DNA of 64,000 nt, from positions 30,135,033 to 30,199,032 of the forward strand of contig CM049309.1 in the NCBI GenBank assembly GCA_026874595.1. Reading direction: 5' to 3'. The notes under the pieces are model-generated. The model did no database searches. It was not told where the DNA came from and was given only the letters and a program-made list of their open reading frames with translations. The DNA comes from Sipunculus nudus (lineage: Eukaryota > Annelida > Sipuncula > Golfingiida > Sipunculidae). The position numbers and the translations under genes were made by a program. Each line of letters begins with the position of its first letter. The first letter of the stretch is position 1. This document shows, in pieces, positions 45,003-57,175 of this stretch.

Positions 45003-46530
45003 TTTTTAGCGAACCTGTGAGCTTATGCGATGGCGTAGCGTCGTCCGTCCATCGTCAGCGGTCTGCCGTCCGCCGTCCAGGGCTGGCTTTCCACCGTCCA
45101 TGGCTGTAAGTCAGAAACTGTTGGAGCTAGCAGCTCCAAATTACACGTAAGAATTAGTTACATGTGAAACTTGGTGCCCTGGAGCTTATTATTGGGTATC
45201 TGCATTAATTTTGATTTTATGAAGTAAAAGCTTAAAAAACTTTTAAAAAACTTCTCTGACACTGTCCAGCCAAATTGTCCAATATTTCACAGAAATGATC
45301 CCTGGAACAATCTCTCTCAAGTTTGTTCGAATGCTTCCAGTTCGGAGATTTTTGGCTGAGTTACACGAGGTTGAACTTATTCATCTGTCCAAAAAAGCAC
45401 ACTAAAATTAAAATCTCAGAAACGGCTAGAGGTATAATCACAAAATTTTATACCAATGTTTGTCACATATGTCATATCTGATTTTGAGGTATTAGTGGCA
45501 CCACCTACATTGATGTGTTTTTTACAAGCGAAAATGTAATTTTAAACTCTTCTAGCTACATTCGCGTTTACTCTGCAGACATCCAAGCTCATATCTCGGG
45601 AACCGTTTGACCGATTGGGCCAAAATTTTGCATGTGTCTAGATCTAACATAGCTGTTCATCATAGGCAAAACTGGTGGCGCCACCTGCAACCATTTTTGC
45701 ACAGCATCCATCTGTTCATCTGCCTTGGCGTAAAATCACTCATATCTCAGCAGTTGTTTGACATATCCACCTGAAATTTTGCAGGTTTATACATCCTGGA
45801 CAGCTTTCTCGATTTTATGACAGGTGGCACCACCTACATTTTTTTTTTACTCTGCAGACATCCAAGCTCATATCTCGGGAACCGTTTGACCGATTTGGCC
45901 AAAATTTTGCATGTGTATAGATCTCACATAGCTCTTCATCAAAGGCATAACTGGTGGCGCCACCTGCAATCATTTATGCATTGCATCCATCTGTTCATCT
46001 GCCTTGGCGTAAAATCACTCATATCTCAGGAGTTGTTTGACATATCCATCTGAAATTTTGCAGGTTTATACATCCTGGAAAGCCTTCTTGATTTTATGAC
46101 AGAAGGCGCCACCTACATTCAGGTTTACTCTGCAGACATCCAAGCTCATATCTCGGGAACTGTTTGAATGATTGGGCCAAAATTTTGCTTGTGTATAGAT
46201 CCAACATAGCTCTTCATCATAAACAAAACTGGTGGCGCCACCTGCAACCACTTATGAACACCGTCCATCTGTTCATCTGCCTTGGGATAAAATCACTCAT
46301 ATCTCAGCAGTGGTTTGACTTATCCACCTGAAATTTTGCAGGTTTATACATCATGGACAATTTTCTCGATTTTATGACAAGTGGCACCACCTACATTCAT
46401 GTTTACGCTGCAGACATCCATGCTAATATGCAACACACCTCACTCTATTCCCCTTGCCACTTAATCCATGCCTCACTTCACCCGTACCACTCTGATTTCT
46501 GCGGATACACATAGGCGCTTGTCGACTATC
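45003..46530 (+). repeat. Repeat with about 290-bp units and GGTGGCGCCACC cores
   Basis: It is led by GCGAACCTGTGAGCTTATGC and GTCGTCCGTCC. From about 45555 there are three tandem units of about 290 bp, each with CATATCTCGGGAACCGTTTG, AACTGGTGGCGCCACCTGCA, CTCATATCTCAGCAGT and a second, degenerate palindrome CAGGTGGCACCACCTAC. It is related to the units in 20444-23475. Confidence 0.8.
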
Positions 46531-47210
46531 CATATGCTAGTTTTAAATGTCCTAGTCTGAAACTTGCAGGTCCGAAATGTCCATTTTGCTGAAATCATAA
46601 TGACTAAGGTAGATATGCAGGACTTAAAAGGATAAATATTAAATTTTAAAAATAAACCTCCATTCATACTCCCAAACTCTGCACAGGTTCGCATTAGGCC
46701 TGTAGGCCTTGTATTTTAAAGTGGAAGAGGAAAACCCACAAATATGCTGAAAGAAACATAAATCAGTAAGTGGCCACATTAGTCAACCAGGGTTGGTCAC
46801 CTTTGCCTTAACAACACCTAATAGCCACCTATGCCTGGATTTCAAAGAACAAAACCAATGATTTTGTATATTTTAAACCCTTTTCATGCCGGTGATCATT
46901 ATCATAGACAAATTGTTAACCTATCATCTCATAAGCAAACATAAAAGATCACAAGCTTTACATGATCATAAGTAGAGAATATCTGCATATTTAATAATTG
47001 AGGCATATTTCTTCCTAAGATATGGATTCAACTAATTTAAAAAATGACCCAATGTAAAAAACTTTAAAAAAAAAAATCCTCCTGAAGAGTTAACATCAGT
47101 AGCACATAATATAGATGGATTTTCTAATGAGGATTCTTAGATAGTAAGTGGAAGTGATGTGAGAATTCTTGATACTAGAAATATTTTGCAATGTCTTGTG
47201 GGTTTACCAA
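46531..47210. other. Intergenic, nothing recognised
   Basis: AT-rich sequence, no visible structure. Confidence 0.4.
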
Positions 47211-49207
47211 AACAAGTGACCCATGGGTGATGACGCTCAGCCGACTGACATGTTGATAATATGTCCTTGCACAGACAACTAATTAAGATAGGTGGCATCA
47301 TTGTTCATGCATATTAGCTTAAGTTCATCAAGACCCAAAAGCATAACAAATTTGATGACAATCCAACCAGCCTTTAATGAGGAATCTGGCATTTTGTGTG
47401 TATTTTTCATTATTTCTGGGGTGCTCTAACATAACCCAAAACTCTGAGAATATAGCTCACTGTGACCCAGTTTCTGGGGAGAACTTTTGAGGAACACTCA
47501 GGATGTCAAGTTAGAAGATTCTGGGCCCCATGGTTATGATTTGTGCCCTACTTTGGTATCAAATTTTCAATTATTCTGGTGGGTACTTCTGAGCCCCATA
47601 GCTCAGACAATATGGGTGACAGAGACCTAATTTCAGGTTTCCAAGGAGATTTTTCATGGGCCTCCCAGCATGTCAAGAAAAAAGATTTTAGGTCTATTTG
47701 TGACCATTTGTGCCCTGTTAATAAATGACCGCATTTTTTAAGGTCTCAAAAATAGAAAAAAAAATCATAAAAAAAATAAAAAAAATACCTGTGGCGCCAC
47801 CAGTTTGCAAAAACTGATGTAACACCCCCTGAATCATGGTGATCAATGCATTAGTTGTTCAGATACTTGAGATTTTGTATTAAATTTTTTATTATTCTTG
47901 GGGGTACTTTGGAGCCCCATAGCTTGAAGAATATGGGTAACAGAGACCTAATTCTAGGTTTTCAAGGAGATTTTTCATTGACCTATCTGGCTGTAAAGTG
48001 AGAAGATTCCAGGTTCAGCGGTTACGATTTGTGCCCTGTTAACAGATCACGGTATCTTTTAAGGTCTCAAAATAGAGGAAAAAAATCGTTAAAAAATCGA
48101 AAAAATACATGTGGCACCACCAGTCTGCAGAAACTGGTAAAACACTCCATGATTAATATCCATGCAAAGAATCATGGTGATCAATGCATTAGTTGTTCAG
48201 ATCTTTAGTATCAAATTTTCTATTATTCTGGGGGGGGGGGGGGGGTACTTGGAAGCCCCTTAGCTCACAGGTTTTGGGTACCAGAGACCTAATTCCAAGT
48301 GTCCAAGGAGACTTTTCATGGGTCTGCCTGCATGTCGAGACAGAAGATTCTATGTCCAGTCATTAATATTTGTGCCCTATTAACAGACGACTGCATCTTT
48401 TAAGGTCTCAAAAATAGAGAAAAAAAATCGTAAAAAAATCGAAAAATACAGGTGGCGCCACCAGCCTGCAAAAACTGATGTAACGACCCATGATCAATAT
48501 TCATGCAAAGAATCCAGGTGTTCAATGCATTAGTTGTTCAGATACTTGAGATTTTGTATCAAATTTTTCATTATTCTGGGGGGTACTTCGGAGCCCATAG
48601 CTTGAAGAATATGGGTAACAGAGGCCTTATTCTAGGTTTTCAAGGAGATTTTTTCATAGACCTATCTGGATGTAAAGTGAGAAGATTCTAATTAAGTCCA
48701 ATCATTAAGATTTTTGCCATATAAACAGATGACGGCATCTTTTAAGGTCTCAAAATCGAGAAAAAATCGTTAAAAAAATCGAAAAAATACAGATGGCCCC
48801 ACCAGTATGCAGAAACTGATAAAACACTCCATGATACATATCCATGCAAAGAATCATGGTGATCAATGCATTAGTTGTTCAAATACTTGAGCTTTAGTAT
48901 CAAATTTTCTATTATTCTGGGGGGGGGGGGGGGGGGTATTTGGAAGCCCCATAGCTCACATGTTTTGGGTAACAGAGACCTAATTCCAGGTTTCAAAGGT
49001 GTCTTCTCATGGGTCTCCCAGCATGTCGAGACGAAAGATTCTAAGTCTTTGTGCCCTATTAACAGGTGACGGCATTTTTTAAGGTCTCAAAAATAGAGAA
49101 AAAAATCGAAAAATACAGTTGGCGCCACCAGTCTGCAGAAACTGATGCAAAGAATCAAGGCGATCAATGCATTAGTTGTTCAGATACTTGAGCTTTAGTA
49201 TCAAATT
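47211..49207 (-). mobile_element. Hairpin-family element, inverted, five internal units, 5' end missing
   Basis: In plus-strand order it begins AACAAGTGACCCATGGGTGA then TGACGCTCAGC, the reverse of the family 3' terminus. Five units of about 330 bp follow, each with TGGCGCCACCAG (near 47785, 48110, 48447, 48793, 49122) and GTGCCCTGTTAACAG. It ends abruptly at about 49207 without the 5' hairpin. Confidence 0.75.
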
Positions 49208-49658
49208 TATGAAGAACAATATGATGTGAAAATAACACATATATGTTTTAACATATATTACACTTTGTCTGCATGTGACAAATGGTTACATATTTACCTT
49301 TCAAAATAATAAATTTCTCTATGTTAAAATATAAAAAAAATATTGATAAATGTTCACCCTACTTTTGTCTGTAAGCGAAATTCAACAGATAACCTAATTA
49401 TCCCAAGTTTCAGAAATGAAATAAAACACACGAAGATTGCATGACCTCTCTGATATTTAAGAATATGTTGAATCATATCACATTCTAGCATTATTGGCAA
49501 TATATAGCAACTCCTGCCTTCATGCAGCTGATATTCTTCAAATCTATTTGCCTATTGGGCGAGTTTTTTGCAAGTATGTCTGCAAATATATTTGCAAATA
49601 TAAGAAAAACAAATTCTTTTAACTTTGTTTATCAGGCATGGACAGGCAAATATTCATA
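49208..49658. other. Spacer between head-to-head arrays
   Basis: Unique-looking AT-rich sequence of about 450 bases. Confidence 0.5.
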
Positions 49659-52600
49659 TTTTTAGCTCAGCTGACTGAAAGTCATCTGAGCTATAGCGAT
49701 CACTCTTTGTCCGTCGTCCGTCTGTCTGTCTGTCTGTCCGTCTGTCTTTCCGTTAACCAGGCACAAATCGTAGCCGCTAGAACTGGAATCTTCTTACTTG
49801 ACATCCTGGGAGGTCCATGAAAAATCTCCTTGGAAACCAGAAATTAGGTCTCTGTTACCCATATCCTTTGAGCTATGGGGCCCCAAAGTACCCCCCAGAA
49901 AAGTCCAAAATTTCATACAAAATCTTCAATATCTCATTAACTACTTGACTGATGGTCATGATTTTTGGCATACATATTGATCATGAGAGGTTCCATCAGT
50001 TCCTGAAGACTGGTGGTGCCACCTGTATTTTTCGATTTTTTACGAATTTTTTTCTCTATTTTTGAGACCTTTAAAAATGTGAACAACTGTTAACAAGGCA
50101 CAAATCGTAATGACTGGACTTAGAATCTTCTTTCTTGACACACTGAGAGACCTATGAAAAGTCTCCATGGAAACCAGAAATTAGGTCTCTGTTACCCATA
50201 TCCTTCCAGCTATGGGGCCCCAAACTACCCCCAAGAAAAGTAAAAAATTTCAAACGAAAACTTCAATATCTCATTAAATACTTGACTGATGGTCATGATT
50301 TTTGGCATACATATTGATCATGAGATGTTCCATCACTTCCTGCAGACTGGTGGCGCCACCTGTATCATTCAATTTTTTACGAATTTTTTTCTCTATTTTT
50401 GAGACCTTTCAAAATGTAAACATCTGTTAACAAGGCACAAATCGTAAAGACTGGACCTAGAATCTTCATTCTTGACACACTGAGAGACCTATGAAAAGTA
50501 TCCATGGAAACCAGAAATTAGGTCTCTGTTACATATATTCTTCGAGCTATGGAGCCCTAAAGTACCCCCAAGAAAAGTAAAAAATTTCATACAAAAACTT
50601 CAATATCTCATTAACTACTTGACTGATGGTCATGATTTGTGGCATAACTATTGATCATGAGATGTGTCATCACTTCCTGCAGACTGGTGGTGCAACCTTT
50701 ATTGTTCGATTTTTTACGATTTTTTCCTCTATTTTTGAGACCTTTAAGGATGCTGTCATCTGTTAGCATGGCACAAATCATAACGACTGGACCTAGAATC
50801 TTCATTCTTGACACACTGAGAGGTCCATGAAAAATATCCTTGGAAACCAGAAATTAGGTCTCTTTTAACCATATCCTTCGAGCTATGGGGCCCCAAAGTA
50901 CCCCCCCCCCCCCCAGTAGTCTAAAATTTCATACAAAAACTTCAATATCTCAATAACTACATCACTGATGGTCATGATTTTTGGCATACATATTGATTAT
51001 GAAATGTTCCATCAGTTCCTGCAGACTTGTGGCGCCACCTGTATTGTTTGATTTTTTACGATTTTTTCCTCTATTTTTGAGACCTTTAAGGATGCTGTCA
51101 TCTGTTAACGTGGCACAAATCATAACGACTGGACCTAGAATCTTCATTCTCGACACACTGAGAGACCTATGAAAAGTCTCCATGGAAACCAAAATTAGGT
51201 CTCTGTTACCCATATTCTTTGAGCTATGGAGCCCTAAAGTACCCCCAAGAAAAGTAAAAAATTTCATACAAAAACTTCAATATCTCATTAACTACTTGAA
51301 TGATGGTCATGATTTGTGGCATAACTATTGATTATGAGATGTGTCATCTGTTCCTGCAGACTGGTGGCGCCACCTTTGTTATCTATCAAGAGGGTACAAA
51401 TTGCAACAACTGGACCTAGAAACTCCATTCTTGTCATGCAAGGAGGCCCATGAAGAGTGCCTGTGGAAACTTGAAATTAGGTCTCTGTTACCCATATCCT
51501 TCAAGCTATAGGACTCTGAAGTATCCCTCAGAATAATGGACAATTTGATACAAAAGCTGAAGTATCTGAACAACTAATACGGAGCTCATCATGATTCTTT
51601 GCATGGATATTGACCATTAAGTGTTTTTAGCTCAGCTGACTGTAAGTCATCTGAAGTATCCCTCAGAATAATGGACAATTTGATACAACAGCTCAAGTAT
51701 CTAAACAACTATTGCAGTGATCACCATGATTCTTTGCATGGATATTGATCATGGAATGTGTCATCAGTTTCTGCAGTATGGTGGCGCCACCTGTATTTTT
51801 TTTATTTTTACGAATTTTTTTCTCTATTTTTGAGACCTCATAAGATGCGGTCATCTGTTAACATGGCACAAATAGTAACAACTAGACCTAGAATCTTCTC
51901 TCTTGACATGCTGAGAGGCCCATGAAAAGTTTCCTTAAAAACTTGAAATTAGGTCTCTGTTACCCATAACCTCTGAGCTATGGGGCTCCGAAGTACCCCC
52001 CAGAATAATGGAAAATTTGATACAAAAGCTCAAGTATCTGAACAATTATTATATTGATCACCATGATTCTTTGCATGGATATTGATCATGAAATGTTTCA
52101 TCAGTTTCTGCATTCTGGTGGCGCCACCTGTATTTTTTCAATTTTTAGCTCAGCTGACTGAAAGTCATCTGAGCTGTAAGGATCACCTTTTGTCCGTCGT
52201 CCGTCTGGCCATCCAGGCGTCTGTCTGTTAACAGGGCACAAATCGTAACCGCTAGACCGGGAATCTTCTTACTTGAAATCCTGGGAGGTCTATGGAAATT
52301 CTCCTTGTAAACCTGAAATTAGGTCACTGTGACCTATATTCTTCGAGCTATGGGGTTCTGAAGTACCCCCCAGAATAATGCAAAATTTAATACAAAAGCT
52401 CAAGTATCTGAACAACTAATGCATTAATCACCATGATTCTTTGCATGGATATTGATCATGGAGCGTTTCATCAATTTCTGGAGATTGGTGGCGCCACCTG
52501 TATTTTTTTTATTTTTTACGATTTTTTTTTCTCTACTTTTGTGATCTTTAAACATTTGGTCATCTAAACAGGGCACAAATCATAATGACTGGACCTAGAA

Positions 52601-53340
52601 TCTTCTGTCCTCACCTCCAGGGAAGCCCATAAAATGTCTACATGGAAACCCGAAATAAGGTCCCTGTTACCCATATTCTGTGAGCTATGGGGCTCTGAAG
52701 TACCCCCCAGAATAAAGATTTGGTCATATATTAACAGGGCACAAATCATAATGACTGGACCTAGAATCTTCTGTCCTCACCTCCAGGGAAGCCCATAAAA
52801 GGTCTACATGGAAACCCGAAATAAGGTCCCTGTTACCCATACCCTTCATGCTCTGGGGCTCCGAAGTACTCCCCAGAATAAAGATTTGGTCATCTGTTAA
52901 CAGAGCACAAATTATAATGACTTGACCTAGAATCTCCTTTCTTGATATGCTGGGAGGCCCCTGAAAAGTCTCCTTGTGCACCTGAAATTACATCTCTGTT
53001 ACCCATATCCTTCATCCTATGCGGCATTGAAATACCCCCCAGAATAAACATTAGGATTTGTTAACAGGGCACAAATCATAATAACTGGACCTAGAATTTT
53101 ATTTTTTGACATGCTGGGAGACCCCTGAAAAGTCATCTTGTAAACCTTGAAAATAGGTGTCTGTTACCCATATCCTTCATGCTACAGAGCTCCATATTAC
53201 CCCAATGAATATTGGATGATTTTATAAAAAGGTCAAGTTTTGAAAAAGTATTTCATTCAAATTTGACATTCAGATGATAAAATTACTTTTGTCAATGTCT
53301 TCCTGGTCAGCTGAGCGTCATGACCCCTGGGTCACTTGTT
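49659..53340 (+). mobile_element. Hairpin-family element, long copy with about 12 internal units
   Basis: It starts TTTTTAGCTCAGCTGACTGA with arm AAGTCATCTGAGCT and ends GTCAGCTGAGCGTCATGACC then CCTGGGTCACTTGTT. Units start with TTAACAGGGCACAAATC at about 49752, 50091, 50428, 50763, 51109, 51385, 51857, 52220, 52567, 52731, 52895 and 53060. The first spacings are 335-346 bp; the last ones are about 165 bp and lack the palindrome half. Two internal 5' ends (51626, 52143) suggest self-insertion or recombination between copies. Confidence 0.8.
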
Positions 53341-53654
53341 TTATTAATTTTTTTGGTGGAGGAAACCGCCTTCATTTTTTTAATGCTTGATTAACTTATA
53401 CTATGTACATCTCCATTTTGGTTTCGGACTAGATAACAGGAGCTTATACCCGACTATCCTTGTGTCAACCAGGATCGTTGTACCACTCCTGCAGGTCCGA
53501 TTTTATCTTGTATTTCCTTTTCATTTTAAAACATTTATTTGATTAACCAGTGGGGAAAACATTAACATTATTCCTCTGAATAAATTAAGTTTCATGGTGA
53601 TCAGTATGGCTATTATTATGAAATTTGAGCTTCTATATGAAATGAATTAATAAT

Positions 53655-54630
53655 GACAATTAAAAGGTCCTTGACATGTTCCGCTGACAGAACGAGCGAA
53701 AGAAGTGTCCGCATTTGTGACACCGCAAGGACTTTATCAGAATAAAGTTATGCCGATCGGCATGAAGAACACGCCAGCCAAGTTCCAGCGTCTCATCCAT
53801 ATGGTTGTCAAGGACATTCAGGGCTGCGACGCATATATTGATGACCTCATCGTGTACAGCGACACCTGGGAGAAACTTCTGCAAATTCTTCGGGACCTCT
53901 TCGAAAGACTCGGCTAAGCATGTCTGATGGTCAACTTAGTCAAATCTGAGTTTTGTCGTGCACAAGGAGCATTTTGGGCCATAATGTAGGGCAGGGTCAA
54001 GTAAAACCTGATGATGCTAAAGTAAGTGCTATTTCTGCATTTCCTAGACCAGAAAACAAAAAGCGAATAATGCGTTTTCTTGGTATGGTTGGATACTACA
54101 GGAAGTTTTGTCCAAGTCTTTCTAATGTAGCTGAACCTTTAACTAATTTGTTAAAGAAGAAACAAAAGTTTGTATGGAATGTTCAGTGTGTAAATGCATT
54201 TCAGAGTTTGAAAGCAATTCTGCAAAGTTCACCAGTTTTGGCAGCTCCAGACTTTTCTGTACCCTTTAAGTTAGCTGTAGATGCTAGTGATACTGCTGCT
54301 GGTGCTTTATAGTTACAAGAAGGCAGTGATAGCATAGATCATCCAATTTATTTTTCAAGAAAGTTTAATACAAACCAGCAATACTACTCCACTATTGAAA
54401 AAGAATGATTGGCTTTGATTTTGGCTTTCCAACATTTTGAAGTTTATGTTACTTCATCAGTCAAGCCTATGATTGTACTCAGTGATCACGATCCCCTCAC
54501 GTTCATGAACAAGTGTAAAAATCACAGATTGTTGAGATGGAGTTTGTTTTTACAGGATTCTAATCTTGAAATCAGACACATTAAAGGGAAAGACAATGTA
54601 TTTGCTGATTGCTTATGGAGATGTTTATGA
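53655..54630 (+). pseudogene. Ty3/gypsy-type pol fragment (RT palm and RNase H), inactive
   Basis: Conceptual translation in shifting frames gives a Ty3/gypsy reverse transcriptase from the KG..VPLTERAKE block, through FVTPQGLYQ and the catalytic AYIDDLIVYS (53834-53863), into the thumb/connection region (RFLGMVGYYRKFCP). It then gives an RT-RNase H domain with FKLAVDASD, YFSRKFN, STIEKE, SDHDPLTF and IRHIKGKDN. Breaks seen: a TGA near 53670, a frameshift around 53915-53960, a TAG near 54310 and a TGA near 54407. There is no gag, protease, integrase or 5' LTR. The YIDD active site survives but the frame is destroyed, so the copy is dead. Codons look older and more decayed than the flanking repeats. 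Confidence 0.9.
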
Positions 54631-54759
54631 AATGTAGTAAAAGAGATGTTTATGTTATGTTGTAAATGAGATGGTTTTGAAATGTTGTAAAAATTTAGTT
54701 ATTGTGATCGCAAAAAAAAAAATTAGAGAAAACTTTCTTTTTCCTTACATGAAGGGGAG

Positions 54760-55290
54760 TGTTACATGTATCTGTTTATTATGGGCCTGGCGTTCTGATT
54801 TCGTGTTAGGCTCAAGCCCTGGGCGTTGCTATGGGAAACGCACTTCCTGAACCCTGACTTGTAGTAAACACAGTCCTCGGTGTAGTCTAGGAATTTCGGG
54901 TCTGTTCATGCGCTATGGGCGTGCATGTATTTTTGTGTAGTCTAGAGGGTTCAAAAATGGAAGTTTCTGGGCTTAGGGTGAAAAAGCTATAAATAGGGGC
55001 TGTGTTTTGAGCCTGCAGAGAGAAAAATACCAGCGAACACGGATGAGTGTGACTTTCTTGTCAGTGATGTTTTTTACCTTTCGATAATTGCAGAACTTAT
55101 TGATCTTGAAAAGATGTTATACATACTTTATAGATTGTCTTCAGTTTGCCTTTGGGATTATTACCAGAACTTCACTTTTGGATTGAAACATATTTGTTTT
55201 CGAGTTTAAATCAGACTATTCTCTTGGAAGATTCATTTGAACTATTTACGTGGATTATTTGTGTTAAAGGACTCTTGTTGAGCTGTGACA
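54760..55290 (+). mobile_element. Candidate LTR of the Ty3/gypsy fragment
   Basis: A purine tract (GAAGGGGAG, 54751-54759) is followed by TGTTACATG and the segment ends AGCTGTGACA, giving TGT...ACA termini over about 531 bp. It contains a TATA-like box. The bases after it (GTGGTGGCATCC) resemble the start of a primer-binding-site region. No second LTR is present in the window, so the boundaries rest on the termini alone. Confidence 0.5.
54988..54995 (+). promoter_or_regulatory. TATA-like box in candidate LTR
   Basis: TATAAATA followed by GGGGC lies inside the candidate LTR, about 228 bases from its left end. It would place a transcription start near 55020. There is no functional evidence. 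Confidence 0.4.
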
Positions 55291-55410
55291 GTGGTGGCAT
55301 CCAGAAATCAAAGCCTAGGATCTGGACACTCTGGTGATATACATTTTTATTATTGTTATACTGTGTAATTGAATTGATATAGTGTATTGTAATGTAAGGA
55401 TTGTTCTAAG

Positions 55411-55447
55411 AATAAATTATAATTATTTGTCAACCAAAAAAAAAAAA
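55411..55447 (+). other. Polyadenylation signal and poly(A)-like tract
   Basis: AATAAA at 55411-55416 is followed 19 bases later by a run of twelve A (55436-55447), the spacing expected of a polyadenylated RNA that was reverse-transcribed back into the genome. It lies about 120-160 bases beyond the candidate LTR end. Confidence 0.5.
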
Positions 55448-56300
55448 CACTGACTTCTTTATCGATTCCCTAGACATTTCACGCTACCTAGTGTGTCGGA
55501 ATCTGATCTCCGTAACAAAATTTATGCAGTCACGATTTCGTGATCTGTTATTATTAAGTTCCGTAGCAATACAAATACGCAAATGTAGGTTATACAGAAT
55601 ACTCATTAATTTCCAGCATCATAAATATTCATTATATCTACTCATGTGCTACTTATGTATATTTAGAGATCAGTCTTTTGGGTTGTTCAAAAGTCGGGTA
55701 GTAGCTGTCCTGAATAGTTGAATATATTGCAGTCATTGTGAACAGTGTTGCAATATTTTGGATTATTTGTTTCATAGGAATTACGTGCCAGGTAAGACAT
55801 TATTATTTACTCGATAGTCGAAGGAATAGCTCCTGCAACCTGTTTCATGTGGTCGTCTTCAAATATATGGCTAAAGGTCAAATACAAGGAGACCGTTATG
55901 CACACACGTTTTATTCCGGCTGTTTTACATCGAGTGCGCACAAAAGACGCACATATAGCGCCATCTACTGGCGGGTCGTGTTACTACTTTTAATGTGATT
56001 TATATGCGACTCAAATGTGATATTGTAACACAACCTATAGTCTAGAAGTTTTTATACTGTGTCCTTTGTATAAAAAATATCCCGGAAAACATGCCGAAAT
56101 TGGTACTGGTACAGAATACACTTGTTCCGTTTGACAGAGCTTTGTCGAATTATGCAAATTTTGTTTTTGTCGGATGATTGACGCTTAACAATGTTAACTG
56201 TCTGATTGGTTGCTCTTTAGTCAAATGCTTATAATTGTTCTTTGAATGAATAAGCGATTAAGGTCACAGAGATCATGGATATGTTCATTAGCTTCGCTTG
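55448..56300. other. Intergenic, little recognised
   Basis: The text near 55725-55830 (TATTGCAGTCATTGTGAACA, AGCTCCTGCAACCT) resembles fragments of the 20.4-23.6 kb repeat region. The rest is unrecognised. Confidence 0.4.
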
Positions 56301-56849
56301 ACTTAGGGTAACTGCCTGCCTCAGCTGAGCTTTGTCAGCCCAGTGCACCTGACTCGAGAGAAGTTTGATGTATCTGCCTGAAATTTTGGTCGGTCCATGC
56401 ATGATGGTTTTCTCGTACACAAGGATGGTGTCACCACCTACAATGATTTTTGCACAGTGTATGTCACTGCCTATTTTTCAGGAGAGATTTGATATATGAG
56501 CCTGAAATTTGGCGTATGTATGCATCTCGGATAGCTTCATTTTATGCAAGACTGGTGGCACCACCAACAATAATTTTTGCGAAGTGTTAGCTCTTGCTAA
56601 TTTTAGGAGTGATTTTACATATCAGCTTGAAATTATGCATGTCCATACATTTCAGATAGTTTTGTTATATACAAGACATGTGGCACCAACTACAGTTGAT
56701 TTTGGGTTTCATTAATCTGTGCACAATGCCAATGAGTGGTTTGAAGTATCTGCCTGAAATTTTGCATGTCCATACATCTTCGATGGCTTTCTCGTACACA
56801 CGACTGGTGGCGCCACCTACAATCATTTTGTGTTGTGTACATCCATGCC
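56300..56849 (+). repeat. Tandem units of about 125-130 bp with degenerate GGTGGCGCCACC cores
   Basis: Four units carry TTTGATGTATCTGCCTGAAA, TTTTGCATGTCCATACAT, TTTCTCGTACACAAGA and GGTGGCGCCACCTACAAT variants (near 56425, 56553, 56680 and 56808). Confidence 0.75.
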
Positions 56850-56985
56850 CAGGGGCGGATCCAGGATTTAGGAAAAAAAAAGGGGGGGGGGGGGGGGTTC
56901 CAACCCAGGAGGACTAAAGAAACCCCAAGGTCCCAAGGTCTGGAAAGGGGAGGGGGGGGGGGGGATCAGCTTGGATCGGCTTCTG
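56850..56985. mobile_element. hAT-like MITE (136 bp) with poly(G) interior
   Basis: The left end is CAGGGGCGGATCCAGG and the right end read inverted is CAGAAGCCGATCCAAG. ATGCC flanks both sides (56845-56849, 56986-56990). The CAGGGGCGGATCCAG terminus is familiar from hAT-type MITEs in invertebrates. Two G runs fill most of the interior. Confidence 0.5.
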
Positions 56986-57029
56986 ATGCCAGCATTTCAG
57001 GAGTGACGTTTGTGTAATTGGTGCTGATA

Positions 57030-57175
57030 CTCAGGTTCAAAATGCCAACCTTTCTATCCCAAACCTTTCATCATTCGTGTTTCTCCTCAAATACCGGTAG
57101 GGGAAGAACAATATTGATTTTTAGGTCATAAGGTCAAGGGCCCAGGTCACAGGACCCACACTTTGAAAAGGCTCA
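57030..57175 (+). repeat. Single unit of the AGGTCA-bearing 135-bp repeat
   Basis: CCCAAACCTTTCATCATTC, TAGGGGAAGAACAATATTGA, AGGTCATAAGGTCAAGG and CACTTTGAAAAGGCTC match the unit in 29200-29830. Confidence 0.65.

Noticed and set aside
53660-53884. Minus-strand 74-codon frame opposite the RT fragment
   Set aside because: It is a shadow of the reverse transcriptase reading frame, which carries the YIDD motif on the plus strand.
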